A DNA stretch of 64,000 nucleotides. Source: Myxocyprinus asiaticus (Eukaryota; Chordata; Actinopteri; Cypriniformes; Catostomidae). Position 1 is the stretch's first letter. Each line of letters opens with the position of its first letter. The stretch is taken from NCBI RefSeq assembly GCF_019703515.2, contig NC_059362.1, positions 22,938,826-23,002,825 of the forward strand. Direction: 5' to 3'. A model generated the notes under the pieces. It searched no databases. It was not told the DNA's origin and was given only the letters and a program-made list of their open reading frames with translations. Both the position numbers and the translations under genes were made by a program. Below are positions 8,312 through 21,970 of this stretch, piece after piece.

Positions 8312-11226
8312 ATGTCTACTTCACGAATAACATATGCCTTCAAGCACATCCCTGTTATCTGTTACAGACCGTTTACACGATATAGATGCAAGACAAAATG
8401 CAACCCACACAACCTACGGCCACTTTGCATTTCAGCACCTGCTCCACTCTCTTTCTCAGTGGGACTCTGGAACTGCCAGTCAGCTGTGAACAAAGCTGAC
8501 TTCATTACAGCCTTTGCCACACAGTCCACCCTCAGCATCCTGACACTGACAGAAACATGGATACATCCAGAGGATACAGCAACACCTGCTGCTCTCTCCA
8601 ACAACTTCTCCTTCTCTCACACCCCTCGACACACCGGTTGGGGTGGAGGAACAGGTTTGCTCATTCATAACAACTGGACTTTTTCACCACACTCTTCACC
8701 ATGTAACAATACTACTTTTGAATTCCATGCTATTACTACAATGCAGCCCACAAAAATACATGTTGTTGTCATCTATCGCCCTCCAGGTCAGCTGACAAAC
8801 TTTCTAGAGGAGTTGGATATCCTGCTGTCCTCCTTCCCGGAAGATGGTAAGCCACTTGTGGTTCTTGGTGATTTCAACATACACCACGACAAGCCCCAGG
8901 TCACTGAACTGAATACTCTTCTGGCCTCATTTGACTTGGAAAGACTACAAACCACAGCCACTCACAGATCGGGCAACCAGCTGGGCCTCATTTTTTCACG
9001 TAACTGTACCAACACAAATATTCTTGTTACTCCTTCACATGTCTCTGATCACTACTTTGTTCAATTCCACATGACTCTCCTATCTACATTAAAACAGACT
9101 CACCCTTTAGTTTCCTTTCACCATAACCTCCATTCTCTTTCACCCTCTCACCTTTCCACTGCTGTCTCTACCTCTCTTCCTACACCAAATGTATTTTCCC
9201 CGCTTGATGTAAACACTGCCACAGACACACTAAGCTCTACTTTAACAACCTGTCTAGACAACATCTGTCCTCTCTCCTCTAGGCCAGCACGTGCTACACC
9301 ACCCAGCCCTTGGCTCTCTGACATCCTTCATGAACATCGGACTGACCTCAGGGCAGCTGAGAGGAGATGGCGGAAATCTAAAGATCCAGCAGATCTAGGT
9401 AAGTATCAGTCTCTGCTTGCAACTTTTTCAGATAATGTTAAATCTGAAAAAACCTCATATTACCAGAACAAGATCAACAGCACCACAGACACTCGAAGCT
9501 TGTTTAGAATATTCAACACACTTCTCTGTCCTCCTGCTCCACCACCTGACACATCACTGACAGCAGATATCTTCGCCACGTTTTTTATTAATAAGGTTAC
9601 AACCATCAGCAATACATTCTCAGCACCTCACCCTGTCAAAAACCCGTCTCCTGTATGCAACTCTTCTGTCTCTATGTTCTCTCCTCTGACTTACACTGAG
9701 GTCTCTAAACTCCTCCTCTCCAACCACCCCACCACCTCCTCCATTGACCCCATTCCTTCTCACCTTCTCCAGGCCATCTCTCCATCCATCCTACCTGCAC
9801 TCACACACATAATTAACACATCTCTAATTACAGGCACTTTTCCCACTACATTTAAGCAGGCTCAAGTATCCCTGCTGCTGAAGAAACCCGCACTTAACCC
9901 CACACAAATAGAACACTACAGACCAGTCTCTCTCATCCCATTCATGGCAAAAACACTTGAAAGGGCAGTTTTCAATCAAATCTCTCACAGAACAAGCTGC
10001 TGGATGACAATCAGTCAGGCTTCAAAAGTGGACACTCCACTGAGGCTACCCTGCTGTCTGTCACTGAGTCGCTGAGACAGGCGAAAGCTGAATCCAGATC
10101 ATCCGTCCTGATTCTGCTGGACCTTTCTGCAGCCTTTGACACAGTCAACCATCAGATCTTACTCTCCACCCTCTCTTCGCTGGGCATCACAGGAACTGTG
10201 CTTGACTGGTTTAATTCCTATCTCTCCTTCAAGGTCCTTCAAGGTAGCCTGGAGAGGTAAGGTATCCAAGCCACATCAGCTACTTACTGGGGTACCTCTG
10301 GGATCAGTGCTGGGGCCACTTCTCTTCTCTATATATACAACATCACTGGGACCCATCATTCAGGCACACGGTTTCTCTTACCACTGCTACGCTGATGACA
10401 CATAGCTCTACTTGTATTTCCAGCCCAATGACACCACAGTGACTGCTCAAATCTCTGCCTGCCTGGCAGACATCTCGGCCTGGATGAAGGAACACCACCT
10501 GCAACTCAACCCAGCCAAGACCAAACTCCTTGTCTTTCCAGCCATCCCTGCTGTTGAACACAACATCACCGTGCAGCTGGGTGCAACTACAGTAACGCCT
10601 TCCAAAACGGTCTGAAATCTAGGGGTAACCATCAATAACAAACTAAATTTCACTGACCACATCTCAAAGACCACAAGATCATGTAGATTTACACTCTACA
10701 ATATCAGGAAGATAAGACCCTTCCTTTCTGAACATGCCACACAACTTCTTGTTCAGTCACTTGTCATAACTACACTGGACTACTGTAATGCTCATATTCC
10801 AGGCCTCCCTGCATGTGCAATTAGACCCCTGCAAATGATCCAGAATGCAGCAGCACGCCTGGTCTTTAATCAACCAAAGAGAGCGCATGTTACACCACTC
10901 ATTGTCTCTCTTCACTGGCTGCCAGTTGATGCACGTATCAAATTCAAGGCTCTGATGCTGGCATACAGAACAGTCACTGGGTCTGCTCCAGCATACCTAT
11001 AATAATTTCTGCAGAGCTACACGCCAACTAGAAGCCTGTGGTCGGCTAAGGAACGTCGTTTTGTCATACCAACACAAAGAGGCACCAAAACACTTTCCAG
11101 GACATTCGGCTTCATCATACCACGGTGGTGGAATGACCTTCCCAACTCCATCTGTGAAGCTGACTCACATTCTGTCTTCAAAAAATGACTAAAAACACAT
11201 CTTTTCCATGAGCACTTCACCAGTCA
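8312..11226 (+). pseudogene. L2 endonuclease-reverse transcriptase (ORF2) pseudogene
   Basis: This is the LINE replication protein: an APE-type endonuclease nicks DNA and the RT copies element RNA at the nick. The first open frame, 8312-10075 (587 codons), has the endonuclease blocks LWNCQSAVNK, LTETWIHPED, VVVIYRPPG, VVLGDFNIH and VSDHY, then the RT entry [20 protein letters not shown] frameshift near 9990 moves FKSGHSTEA and [14 protein letters not shown] to another frame. A second shift at about 10230 coincides with a tandem CCTTCAAGGT duplication. The catalytic YADD box is at about 10388-10402, followed by an in-frame TAG. The thumb and C-terminus (NAAARLVF, SLHWLPV, FKALMLAYRTVTGSAPAYL) continue with further stops up to about 11226. 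The start at 8312 is simply the first ATG of the open frame; no separate ORF1 was seen. Confidence 0.85.
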
Positions 11227-11227
11227 T

Positions 11228-11262
11228 TAATAAAATAAATAAATAAATAAATAAATAAATAA
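11228..11262. repeat. (AAAT)n microsatellite in LINE 3' UTR
   Basis: Eight or so AAAT units follow the end of the LINE coding region. Confidence 0.9.
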
Positions 11263-11436
11263 CTTGTTTCACTTTAATCTGTTTTGAATACTATTATGAT
11301 GCTGGTGAAACTTTTTCATACGGCACTTTTTCATACCACTGTCTCCTTAAGATGATTCGCTTATGTTTTCCTCTTTTGTTAAGTCGCTTTTGATAAAAGC
11401 TTCTGCCAAATGAATAAATGTAAATGTAAATGTAAA

Positions 11437-12334
11437 TATACTTTATGATTGTTTGTTTACCCAAGAGCTATACATTTTTTTTTTTTTTTTTTTTGCTAAT
11501 AGTAAACATTTACTTTGAAAGTTAGAATTCACAAATAATAATAAAAAAAAACACAATCGGAGTCCAATTTGCTCAATTTGATTTTTAACTCTAAATATTA
11601 TTGTTACTGAGATATAGCCTTTGTGACAACTTCCCCGTGTGACAACTATCCCTGGTCTTCGCTATTATGGGGGCCAAACAGGAAATAATTAATCAAAATA
11701 TAAATTAATAAATCTGAATATATAATTAAAAATATACAGTAAATAGACGTACATTTGAATGTAGTGTGTTTGTTTTGATATCTTTCCATACTTTGAAATT
11801 CATAGTTTGGGAGAGATTGTGTGTGGGAATTACCCAGCATGCACAGATTACTGCTTGATTGTGTAATTGTTTTCTGGTTACCATCAACTGATATGTAAAG
11901 AGATGGCTGAAGAATCATGTCTTTACCGTGTCCAAAGAAGTTTAGGTCATGGAGAGAAACTCATGGAGAGTTGGTCTGGGAAGGCCAACTCTGATGTTTG
12001 TGTTGGCATGGCAACACTCCTTCTTGTGACTGAGTGCGCTTTGAGACAAAGACATCTCTCACTCAATGACCCTTTCATTTCTGTCTATCCCTCTTTCAAG
12101 TGCTTTCCAGTTTGCATTTCTTTATTTTCAGTGTGTCTGCAAATATATGTGACAGTAGTGGCTTGTGTCTCCTAGTCATGCTTTAATTAGAGGGAAATTA
12201 AAAATCTCTTCTCTAATTAAAGGAAATGAAACACTTTTCAGCTTCAGGACAGGAAACACAACCAGACGAGCTCACTGACTGGAGGATTACATGACTCTTC
12301 ATCATCCAATCACAGTCTGCCTGCAGGATATGTC
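11437..12334. other. Non-coding stretch with poly-T
   Basis: A T run of about 19 bases lies near 11476-11494. The rest is AT-rich. A 102-codon open frame at 11867-12175 shows no family signature and is probably chance. Confidence 0.45.
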
Positions 12335-12339
12335 AGTAA

Positions 12340-12530
12340 CATTTGAACTCTGTGTATGTGTGACCTTACATGCTGGGGACGAGTCAATGGTCTTATTGAA
12401 AAATTTAAAAATGCTAAAAGGTTTTTGTGAGGGTTAGGGGATTGAAAATATCATTAGCTCTTATAAAAACAATTGAAGTTAATGGAATGTCTCCACCATG
12501 ATAGGAAAACAAATGTGTTTGTTTATGTGT
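12340..12530 (+). repeat. Dispersed repeat copy, related to 25780-26040
   Basis: It shares AAAAGGTTT.TGTGAGGGTTAGG, GGGGAT.GAAA.TATCATTAG and a downstream GGA.TGTCTCCACCATGA-like block with the copy near 26 kb. The unit resembles a vertebrate repeat often found beside GT tracts. The family name is unknown to me. Confidence 0.6.
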
Positions 12531-12791
12531 ACTGAATTGTTTATGAAGGAAGTAAAAGTCTAATAAATGCAGTTTGCACTTATTTGTGACAGGAAACCGT
12601 GCAGCTCATAAAGAGGCTCTAAACAGTTATCATAGCCACAGGGGTCACTCTTACTTGAATACATATACACACAAGTGAGGGGACAGTCCTTGCTGTCTTA
12701 CACACAGCCAAACACACGTCCACATTTATCCTTTGGGAATAGTTAAGATTACTCACTAACAATCCAACACACTCATACACACATATGCATG

Positions 12792-12826
<35 letters not shown>

Positions 12827-13234
12827 ACACTGTTTAAACTCTCATGGGGTCTGTCCTGCTGGCCCTGACGCATGCCTGTGCATGACTGTCTCTGTCTGGG
12901 TCACTACAGATAACATCTTTCTTCCCCTCTTATATTCTCTCCATCTTTCTGCCTTAGCATGGCAATGATTGTGCATTCAATCTCCATTTTCTTGTATTAA
13001 TCATCAACTTTCCCTCAGTTGTTTGTGGCCAGCCAAACAGTTATTATACAATCTTCTTGAGTTCTTTGATGCCTCTAAGAACTTTAGGTCCCCAATGACT
13101 GTGCAATAAATAATATCCTGTAACCTCTATCTATCCAACACACTCATTCACACATCTGGATAAGAAAACCTTTTGAAGCTGTGCTTAAAGGTGCACACAG
13201 TAATATTTTCCTCATGAAAAAGTTTTACATGTGA

Positions 13235-13239
<5 letters not shown>
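12531..13239. other. Non-coding stretch with (AC)n at 12797-12824
   Basis: No gene-like frame or terminal repeats are visible. One AC microsatellite of about 14 units lies inside. Confidence 0.5.

Positions 13240-13315
<76 letters not shown>
13240..13315. repeat. (AT)n microsatellite abutting Tc1 element
   Basis: A nearly pure AT run of about 75 bp ends directly at the left terminus of the Tc1 element. It probably grew from, or around, the TA target site. Confidence 0.95.

Positions 13316-14890
<1,575 letters not shown>

Positions 14891-14944
<54 letters not shown>
14891..14944. repeat. (GT)n then (AT)n microsatellite
   Basis: About 21 GT units are followed by AT units, directly at the right end of the Tc1 element. 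Confidence 0.95.
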
Positions 14945-14946
14945 CT

Positions 14947-15542
14947 GTGTATGACTTTCTTTATTTTGCTGAACTCAAAAGAAGATTTTTAGAAGAATAT
15001 CTCAGCTTTTGTAGATCCATACAATGCAAGTAAATGGTGGTCAGAACTTTGAAGCTCCAAAAAGCAGATAAAAGCAGGATAAAAGTAATCCATATGACTC
15101 CAGTGGTTAAATCCATGTCTTCCGAAGTGATATAATAGGTGTGGTTGAAAAACAGATTGATATTAAATAATATTTTACAATAAATTCTCCTCCCTGCCCC
15201 ATAGGTGGCAAAATGCACAAAGAATGTGAAAGTAAAGATTGAAAGTAAAAAAGGACTTAAATATTGTTCAATTTCTCTTCGGCATCTATCATATCACTTC
15301 TGAAGATATTAATTTAACCACTGGATTCTTATTGACTACTTTTATGCTGCCTTTTATGTGGTTTTTGGACCGTCAAAGGTCTGGTCACTATTCACTTGCC
15401 TTGAATGGACTGACAGAGCTGAAATATTCTAAAAATCTTAATTTGTGTTCAGCAGAAGAAAGAAAGTCAGACACATCTGGGATGGCATGAGGGTGAGTAA
15501 ATGAGAAAATATAAATGTTTTGGTCAACTATCCCTTTAATTA
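14947..15542. mobile_element. Long palindromic short-inverted-repeat element
   Basis: Bases 14947-15125 are the imperfect reverse complement of about 15297-15475, with a spacer of about 170 bp. Matching blocks are TTTTGCTGAAC / GTTCAGCAGAA, AAGATTTTTAGAA / TTCTAAAAATCTT and CCAGTGGTTAAAT / ATTTAACCACTGG. The right side continues with GAGGGTGAGTAAATGA and ends AACTATCCCTTTAATT, the terminus of a common cyprinid repeat. The left terminus is lost at the GT run. Name (Angel-like) from memory, unverified. Confidence 0.75.
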
Positions 15543-16287
15543 TATCATATCACTAAACAGGACTCAGCAGTATTTTTATTAATATTTTTTTCTGCTAGCC
15601 CTGTCAGGTTTGGGTTACAAAGAAAATACATATATAAGTAGATTAGTATTATATATACGTATTTTATAAATTACATATAAATATGTGTGTGTGTATATAT
15701 ATTATAAAGAAAGACAATTTATATTTTTTCATTAAATTAAAAGTTTTCTTTCCAAAGAAATTTACTACAAATAATTTAGGAGGTTACTTATACAATAAAG
15801 CTGTTTTACCATAAAGCTAAATGTTATGCAGCTATAATGTAAATATAATGTTAGGGTATGTACAAATGGCAGCTATGAATTCATAAACACTCTTTTGCTG
15901 GAAAAAGATGGAGTACAGTAATTTGTTTATCATTTTCAACCCATTCTAACTGAAGCTTCCATGACTATCACAATCACTCTCGCAATCTATGTTAGCCAAC
16001 GGTACTCTACGTCACAGAAAGTCAAACATTCAAAGCATAAAACACATGTACAGTATATGATCAACAACCACATGACATAGTGACAGTGCAGCACTGGTTC
16101 GATAAGACAAGTGGCACTTCTATCAACTGGCCTGAAACACTGTCACACTGGCCCTGGCCATTCCTTATTGTTGAGCCCTGCTAAATAATATCACAATATT
16201 CCAAAGTATTGTATGCTCAGTTGGCTGTGGGTGCATGGCACTATAGCTTCCAGTGAAACTCTGCTATGTAACTCTCTCTTCTGTCAG
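15543..16287. other. Non-coding AT-rich stretch
   Basis: No open frame, repeat end or RNA gene is recognised. Short TATA/GTGT tracts lie at about 15630-15710. Confidence 0.5.
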
Positions 16288-17579
16288 CATGTGGATAGGG
16301 ATGTGCAAGACTAGTCGACTAAACGGTTCTGATGCTGCTAGTCGACACTTATTAGTCAGTCAGTATGTTTCCCCATTAAACTGTTTAACATTTTACACAT
16401 TTACGTTTGGTTATTACAAAGGCTGCACTTAATTATTACTGCCATGTTAATGTTACACATTTTATAAATAATTAATAATACAAATATTATTAAAAATAGG
16501 ATATCTGGGGCAGATGGATACAAATCTTTATTTTAACCTCAGGCTGCGCGTGCTTCTTCCCTCTCTCACTCATGGCATGCACAGAAAAATGTCCTCTTGC
16601 AAGATGGGGAAAGTAGCTATAGAAATCACGTCGGTGGTGGATTTCCGAAACGTTGGCTTGCAAGTCGCTTTGGATGTTTTCACATTTGAGTCTTTTCCAA
16701 ATCTGTGTGTACTTAAGTTATATTCCTGCCAAGCTGGCTTTTTCAAGCGCAGGATAATCGCCTCAGGTGAGCCAGGTCCTGTCTTTCACCGAACCATGTT
16801 GACATGTTAATTTCGCTCATCAAAAATGTATGCTTTTGATTAAGTAGCCTAGAAATGTACTATTTTAGGCTAGGTCTGACATTATTTTACCCTGCTGACC
16901 AACAAGGCTATTTTCAACGATGTGCCGTCTGCTTAACTGGTTAAACTGTCTTTTATTCAGTGTGCACGTCATGTTTAAGACAATACATTAGGTTTATTGT
17001 ACATTTCTCACCGGCCTATTTTTTTTCTATCTTAACTATTTATTTATTTTTACATTGAAACTGGTTAACGTTCTTAAGCGAACAGTCATATTAGATCACA
17101 GGATAATGCACGTCGTGAAATACACACAACTTTTCAGTACATTTTTTCCCTCTCGTAGATTTGGCTAACCTGTTAAATATTTTCAACAATGCCATGACCT
17201 TTTTAATATGTTAAGTAACTGTTGGTGAATTCAGTTTAGAATAAGCAATTAGGGTTGCTCTATTGGTCCTGCACTATTCATACAATTGTTTTCAATAAAT
17301 ATGCCTGTATTCTCTAACGTGTCATGTTCAATATTTAATGTACAATGATCATAATGCAAGGCAAGCACGTTTCAGATAAATGCCCCTTTTCAGCGGAATT
17401 TAGTGTCAGATTTGACTGTTTTTGGAATTGAATAAGTATTTTAAGGTCGCATAAACGCACAATGTGTATTGACTGTTTTCTGAGAATTTCTTACTTTTTA
17501 GAATAGTCGACTAGTCGACTCCAAAATTTTCATTTAAACATCAGTGAAATTAGTCATTCCGCACATCCCTACTTGTGGA
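16288..17579. mobile_element. Non-autonomous hAT-type element (1276 bp) with target duplication
   Basis: The element spans 16296-17571. It begins TAGGGATGTGC and ends GCACATCCCTA, perfect 11-bp inverted repeats, with subterminal GACTAGTCGACT on the left and AGTCGACTAGTCGACT on the right. The 8-bp flanks are CATGTGGA (16288-16295) and CTTGTGGA (17572-17579), one mismatch. An 8-bp duplication with such ends is the hAT pattern. No transposase is visible; the 98-codon frame at 16514-16810 matches nothing I know. Confidence 0.85.
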
Positions 17580-17981
17580 ATTGATTTCATTATTGCACAT
17601 TGCAGCCATTCATAGACTTCTGTAATGAGTGGCACTAGCAGTGAAAATGGCGAGCTTTCTTAATCATTTTTGGTTTTGGCAAAATCACTGTTGGTTTTTA
17701 TTGCTCTTTTGTTCTGGTTGTTCAGATGTGTGTGTTTCAGCCTTTTGCAGTGCTGGGCTCCAGATGGAAGGTCTCCCGTTGCTCGACGTTGGCCGGGTCA
17801 TTTCCTGTTTGGAGGTCTGGTGTTAATCAAGGCCTGAGTCAGGGGGGATAGGCCCCTATATTCTGCTCCTCTTTTCACCTCTCATTCTACCATTCTTACT
17901 CTATCTTCTTTTTTTACACTCTTCTCTGTGCTATTTACTTCTCTGCTTCCCCAATACACTATCATTCCTCCCTTTCCTTTT
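17580..17981. other. Non-coding stretch, pyrimidine-rich end
   Basis: Mixed sequence up to 17850, then T/C-rich sequence. No repeat structure is visible in the first 250 bp, which could be unique host DNA. Conservation cannot be judged here. Confidence 0.45.
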
Positions 17982-18214
17982 TTAAAGGGATAGTTCACCT
18001 AAAAATGAAAGTTCTGTTATCCTTTACTCACCCTCGTGTTGTTCCAAACCCATAGGACTTTCTTTCTTCCATGGAATACAAAAAGAGATGGTAGGTAGAA
18101 TGTTAGCCTCCATCACCATTCAATTTCACTGCATCATTTTGCCAGGATTTGGAACAATATGAGGGTGAGTACAGGATGACAGAATGTTTATTTTTGGGTG
18201 AACTATACTTTTAA
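17982..18214. mobile_element. Short inverted-repeat element (MITE), complete copy
   Basis: The left arm TTAAAGGGATAGTTCACCT through ACTCACCCTC pairs with the right arm GAGGGTGAGT through GTGAACTATACTTTTAA, giving terminal arms of about 50 bp in 233 bp. This family recurs in the window (15.3, 19.1, 39.3, 42.9 and 61.8 kb). Confidence 0.85.
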
Positions 18215-18924
18215 TTTCCCATCTTATCCTCATCTCTCCCACTTTTTGTTACCAACTGTTTTCTCTCTGCAGGGGTAGCTGCCCTTCTCTTTTCCTTTTT
18301 TCTTTCCTTTCAATTAGCTCTTTCATCTGTATTGATGGTTAATGATTAGTTTTTGAAGGTTACTGATTCATTAGTGTTTAGCTGTTAATTGCCATGTTTT
18401 GTTCACTGATAATGGTGTGGCTGTTTGTATTGGGGCTATTGTATTGTATTACATACTTCTAGGGAACCTGAACAATGCCACTTTCCGGGCTCATGGTTTG
18501 ACTGCACACATAACATTACAGATTGTCTTTATGAATTTAACTGTTTTCTATCTCATTTGTAACTCCTTTTTCCACAACCCTCTTTTGTTTCTCCTGTATG
18601 AATGATTTGGAAAGTCTGTGAACTCCCCAGAAAGATTGGGGGTGAGATGAGGATGAGGAAACATTTCCCCCTTAGCTATAAATTATTGTTATGCCCTTGG
18701 TTTCTGTGTTCATAAACTATGGTCATTTAATGGTGTTTCATATCTATGTTAGTGGCCTGTTCTCCCTCATTCTGGCAAACACATACTTTGTGTGTATTTT
18801 TCCTATTCCCCATCTCTCTATCTTTTCCTAGCTTCCTCTCTCCATGTATATTTCTCTTTTCAGTATATCTTTCATTCTTATCTTGAACAAAACATGGACC
18901 ACTGCCTTGTCTGTTCATGCTCCT
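18215..18924. other. Non-coding stretch
   Basis: T/C-rich sequence with no convincing gene. The 68-codon frame at 18399-18605 is hydrophobic but has no recognised motif. Confidence 0.45.
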
Positions 18925-18930
18925 CACACA

Positions 18931-18985
<55 letters not shown>
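18925..18985. repeat. (CA)n microsatellite
   Basis: About 28 CA units; it explains the Thr-His-rich frames on the plus strand. Confidence 0.97.
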
Positions 18986-18988
<3 letters not shown>

Positions 18989-19139
18989 CATCTTCACCCT
19001 TTGATGCACAGAGCTGCTTTCCATCAAGGCCCATGTGTGTGAGTTCACCACTTCAGCTCAGATAGAAAGTGTATGTCCAGATACTGTACATATACAGTGA
19101 ATTTTTTTTATATTTTGATCTGTTCTCACCCAAAACTAA

Positions 19140-19387
19140 CTGGATCTCTTCAGAAGACATTGATTAAACTACTGGAGTCTTATGAATTACTTTTATGCTG
19201 AATTTATCTCCTTTTTGGAGCTTCAAATGTCATCATTCACTTGTATTGTATGGACCTACAGAGCTGAGATCTTCTGAAAATCTTAATTTGTGTTCAGCAG
19301 AAGTAAGAAAGTCATACGCATCTAGGATTGCATGAAGGTGAGTAAATGATGAGAGAATTTTCATTTTTGGGTGAAATATTCCTTTAA
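19140..19387. mobile_element. Half copy of the palindromic inverted-repeat family
   Basis: The segment from CAGAAGACATTGATTAAAC to GGGTGAAATATTCCTTTAA matches the right arm of the element at 15297-15542, including CTTAATTTGTGTTCAGCAGAA. The opposite arm is absent. Confidence 0.75.
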
Positions 19388-21970
19388 TTCTGACCACTGT
19401 TATAACGTGAACAACTCTGTTGTTGAACAATACTGTATGACTGCTTAGATCCACTGGGAGACTTGAACAATTGAGTACACTAAGGTTAACACTGAAAAGT
19501 GATTGTCACACCCCTCTACAGCTTTAACCAGGTTCTCCTTCCCTCCATATTCCCTTATCATCAAAAACATCTCATATAGATGACCCCCATTACCCTGCTT
19601 CTCAGCCCAGACTAACGTATGCAGTCTGCAGCCTGTCTAGAGTGTGTGTGTGTGTGTGTGTTTTATTTCTTCAGAGCTGCCTAATCCAGCCATACATCCA
19701 CCTCATCCTCTCTGCTTCCAACAGCCTGCAAAATATGCTTCTCATTTAGAAATGCTCATGCTCTCTCCTCCTCTTTCTCTTGCTCGCTCGTTCACTGCGT
19801 TTTTGGTTCTCTGCCCTTCCTGATTACAGCTCTATTTGTGCACACCTTCCATTTTATTATTTACTTTTGGACACTTGAGCTATGAGCAAAATCTTTAACA
19901 TAAACATGCAGTTTTTAAAAGTTTACATTTTTCCTTCCTCTTTAACACACACACACACACACATAGCTGTGTGTTTCTTACACACCTGTGGCTCAGGTGT
20001 GAATGCTTGTCTCAAAAGACACACTCTTTAAGCTTACATGTGCATATTACACATATGTTAGCACAACTCTATATTCTATGATGCACACAAATTACTCAAG
20101 TATACGCATGCTCTCAGAGACTGTAAACTATGGAAGTGAGCAAGTACAATTTGTTCACTTAAAAAAATTATTTAGAAAACACTGATACTAAACACCACTA
20201 GTTCAAAATAGCAAATGAAAGAAGAGTTTCATTTGATGCTTTGGTTTCTTTTGGAAATGTAAGCGTAAGTGTAGTTCTAGCAGGAGGACCTCGGGATTCA
20301 TCTGTTAGTTGGAGCATCTCATCCAATCACAATACAGCTCCACTTTAAAAGCCGGTCAGCTGTCTCTTATTGTTTGCATACTTTTGTGTTTTTACCCTCC
20401 ATCCCACCCCATTTCCACCAGTTAAGGTCCTGTCTTGGGCGGGTAGTTCCACTCCCCTGCTGTCATTGTGTAACAGGCTCTTAGGTCCCGCCTAGTAGAG
20501 GAATACTACAATGTTACCCTGGAAGACCTAGAAGTGACAGGATCTTAGTCCCCACCCCCGGTGCTTTGAGTCTCAGTATACACAGTAAGTGTGTATATGT
20601 TTTAGCTTACCTATTGTATAATATACTGCAGGAATAAGAAGTGTGGGCTTCAGGCAATTAAGTGTCAACACGGTGGCTTCCTGAAGAATAAAAGTGATGC
20701 AAAGTAATAACTTAAGCTCACGTTCCCACCCCCCTAAACCTAATAGTGTAAGTGAGACACCCCTACTCCAAGGTAAGTTCCACAAATAATTATCAACTGT
20801 ATTACTTTTAACAATTAATAATTTATTTTCTCTTTTTTAGGAAACTGGGAATTCTTCTGAAAAGGTTTGTTACAATTAAATGAAATAATGAAATAAAATA
20901 ATAAAACAAATAACAGGTTCTCTGAATTTGTCTTACAACCTTTATGAGTCTTCAAGGCTTAACAATTTCAAACACTATATATAACACCCCTCAGATATAA
21001 ATTCTTTCAAATGAATTTCAATATCTGGACACGTAAATGAACTCACTAGTAACACTGGATGTTATTAAACAAACTCTGAATCAAATCAAAGACTCTTGTA
21101 GTACAATTCAAATGATTCACTTCAAATAACTCTGATGACTCAACTTTGTTCAAATGACTCTTTTGAATCAACTTTATGATTCAGTGTCCATTTGACTCAG
21201 ATTCACATCAAATAGTTCAAAATCACAGTTCAGGTTCACAATTCAGATAATAACTCAGTTCAGTTCAAACTCAGTAAAATGTGACTTGTAACAGTGAAAC
21301 AAAACACTCAGAAAAAGGGAAAAAAATCACTCCGTGCAAAACTAACTCTTGTTCTAGCACACTTACAAGTGCACTAAAGCGATTCGCGGGAAAACAACGC
21401 ATCACGATCTATGACACGGTTCACAGATGACTCCAAGATGAACGCAGTATGATTCTACAAAAACTTAAATTCAGTATTACGCCAGAAACAACAATGTTCT
21501 GAATGAAACTCATGGCTTTAGCAGCTCTCTTTCGTGCTCTCGGCCAGTCTCTAACAACGTTCTCCATTCAATGGCGCGATCAACCGAACTTTTGCTTCAA
21601 CTCCATCTTCAGTTTCACACGATCACGTCGATGTACACTTAACTACCGTTACTTAATATACCGTTACAATTGCTTCCGGCAGGATCCGACGGTTCAAGCA
21701 GCATCTGAGCGCTGAACCATAGGACGGGGCTTATGCCAAATGATATAAGTAAGTTTCGTTTGTATTAATTCCAATAATCTCGAGTCTTTCTGATAGAACT
21801 ATTTTTGCTGTCAGAGAAGAAATGCACATTTTTGTCTAAAACATAATTTATTTAAAATCATTTACTTGTTTGTTAAACTGTTGTATAAAAGCAATATCAC
21901 ACTCACAATCATGTGAATTTAATAGTTTACAAATGAAAGGTACTTCATCTCATTTGATTATTTGATGGAC
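19388..21970. other. Non-coding stretch, no gene recognised
   Basis: It contains GT at 19640-19661 and AC at 19946-19963. Around 20940-21300 the sequence repeats variants of TTCAAATGACTC/ATTCA. A good donor-like site (CCAAGGTAAGT, 20768-20778) and an acceptor-like tract (CTCTTTTTTAG, about 20830-20840) occur 60 bp apart, but no coding frame supports exons. Confidence 0.4.

Larger units (their letters stand above)
7610..11436 (+). mobile_element. L2-type LINE, nearly full length but inactive
   Basis: This non-LTR retrotransposon has a 5' leader containing repeated units, an endonuclease-RT frame from 8312 to about 11226, and a 3' end whose GATAAAAGCTTCTGCCAAAT block is followed by ATAAATG/TAAATG repeats. 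That tail is typical of fish L2. The exact 5' limit is not defined; the Gypsy LTR edge at 7608 is the upstream neighbour. Stops and frameshifts interrupt the coding region. Confidence 0.85.

Noticed and set aside
16514..16810. 98-codon frame as hAT transposase
   Set aside because: No zinc finger, dimerisation motif or catalytic residue is visible, and the element is too short for a transposase.
18792..19065. Overlapping His/Thr-rich open frames
   Set aside because: They are translations of the (CA)n microsatellite. The same applies to the frames at 25608-25930, 25883-26168, 37022-37619, 38496-38897 and 13231-13425.
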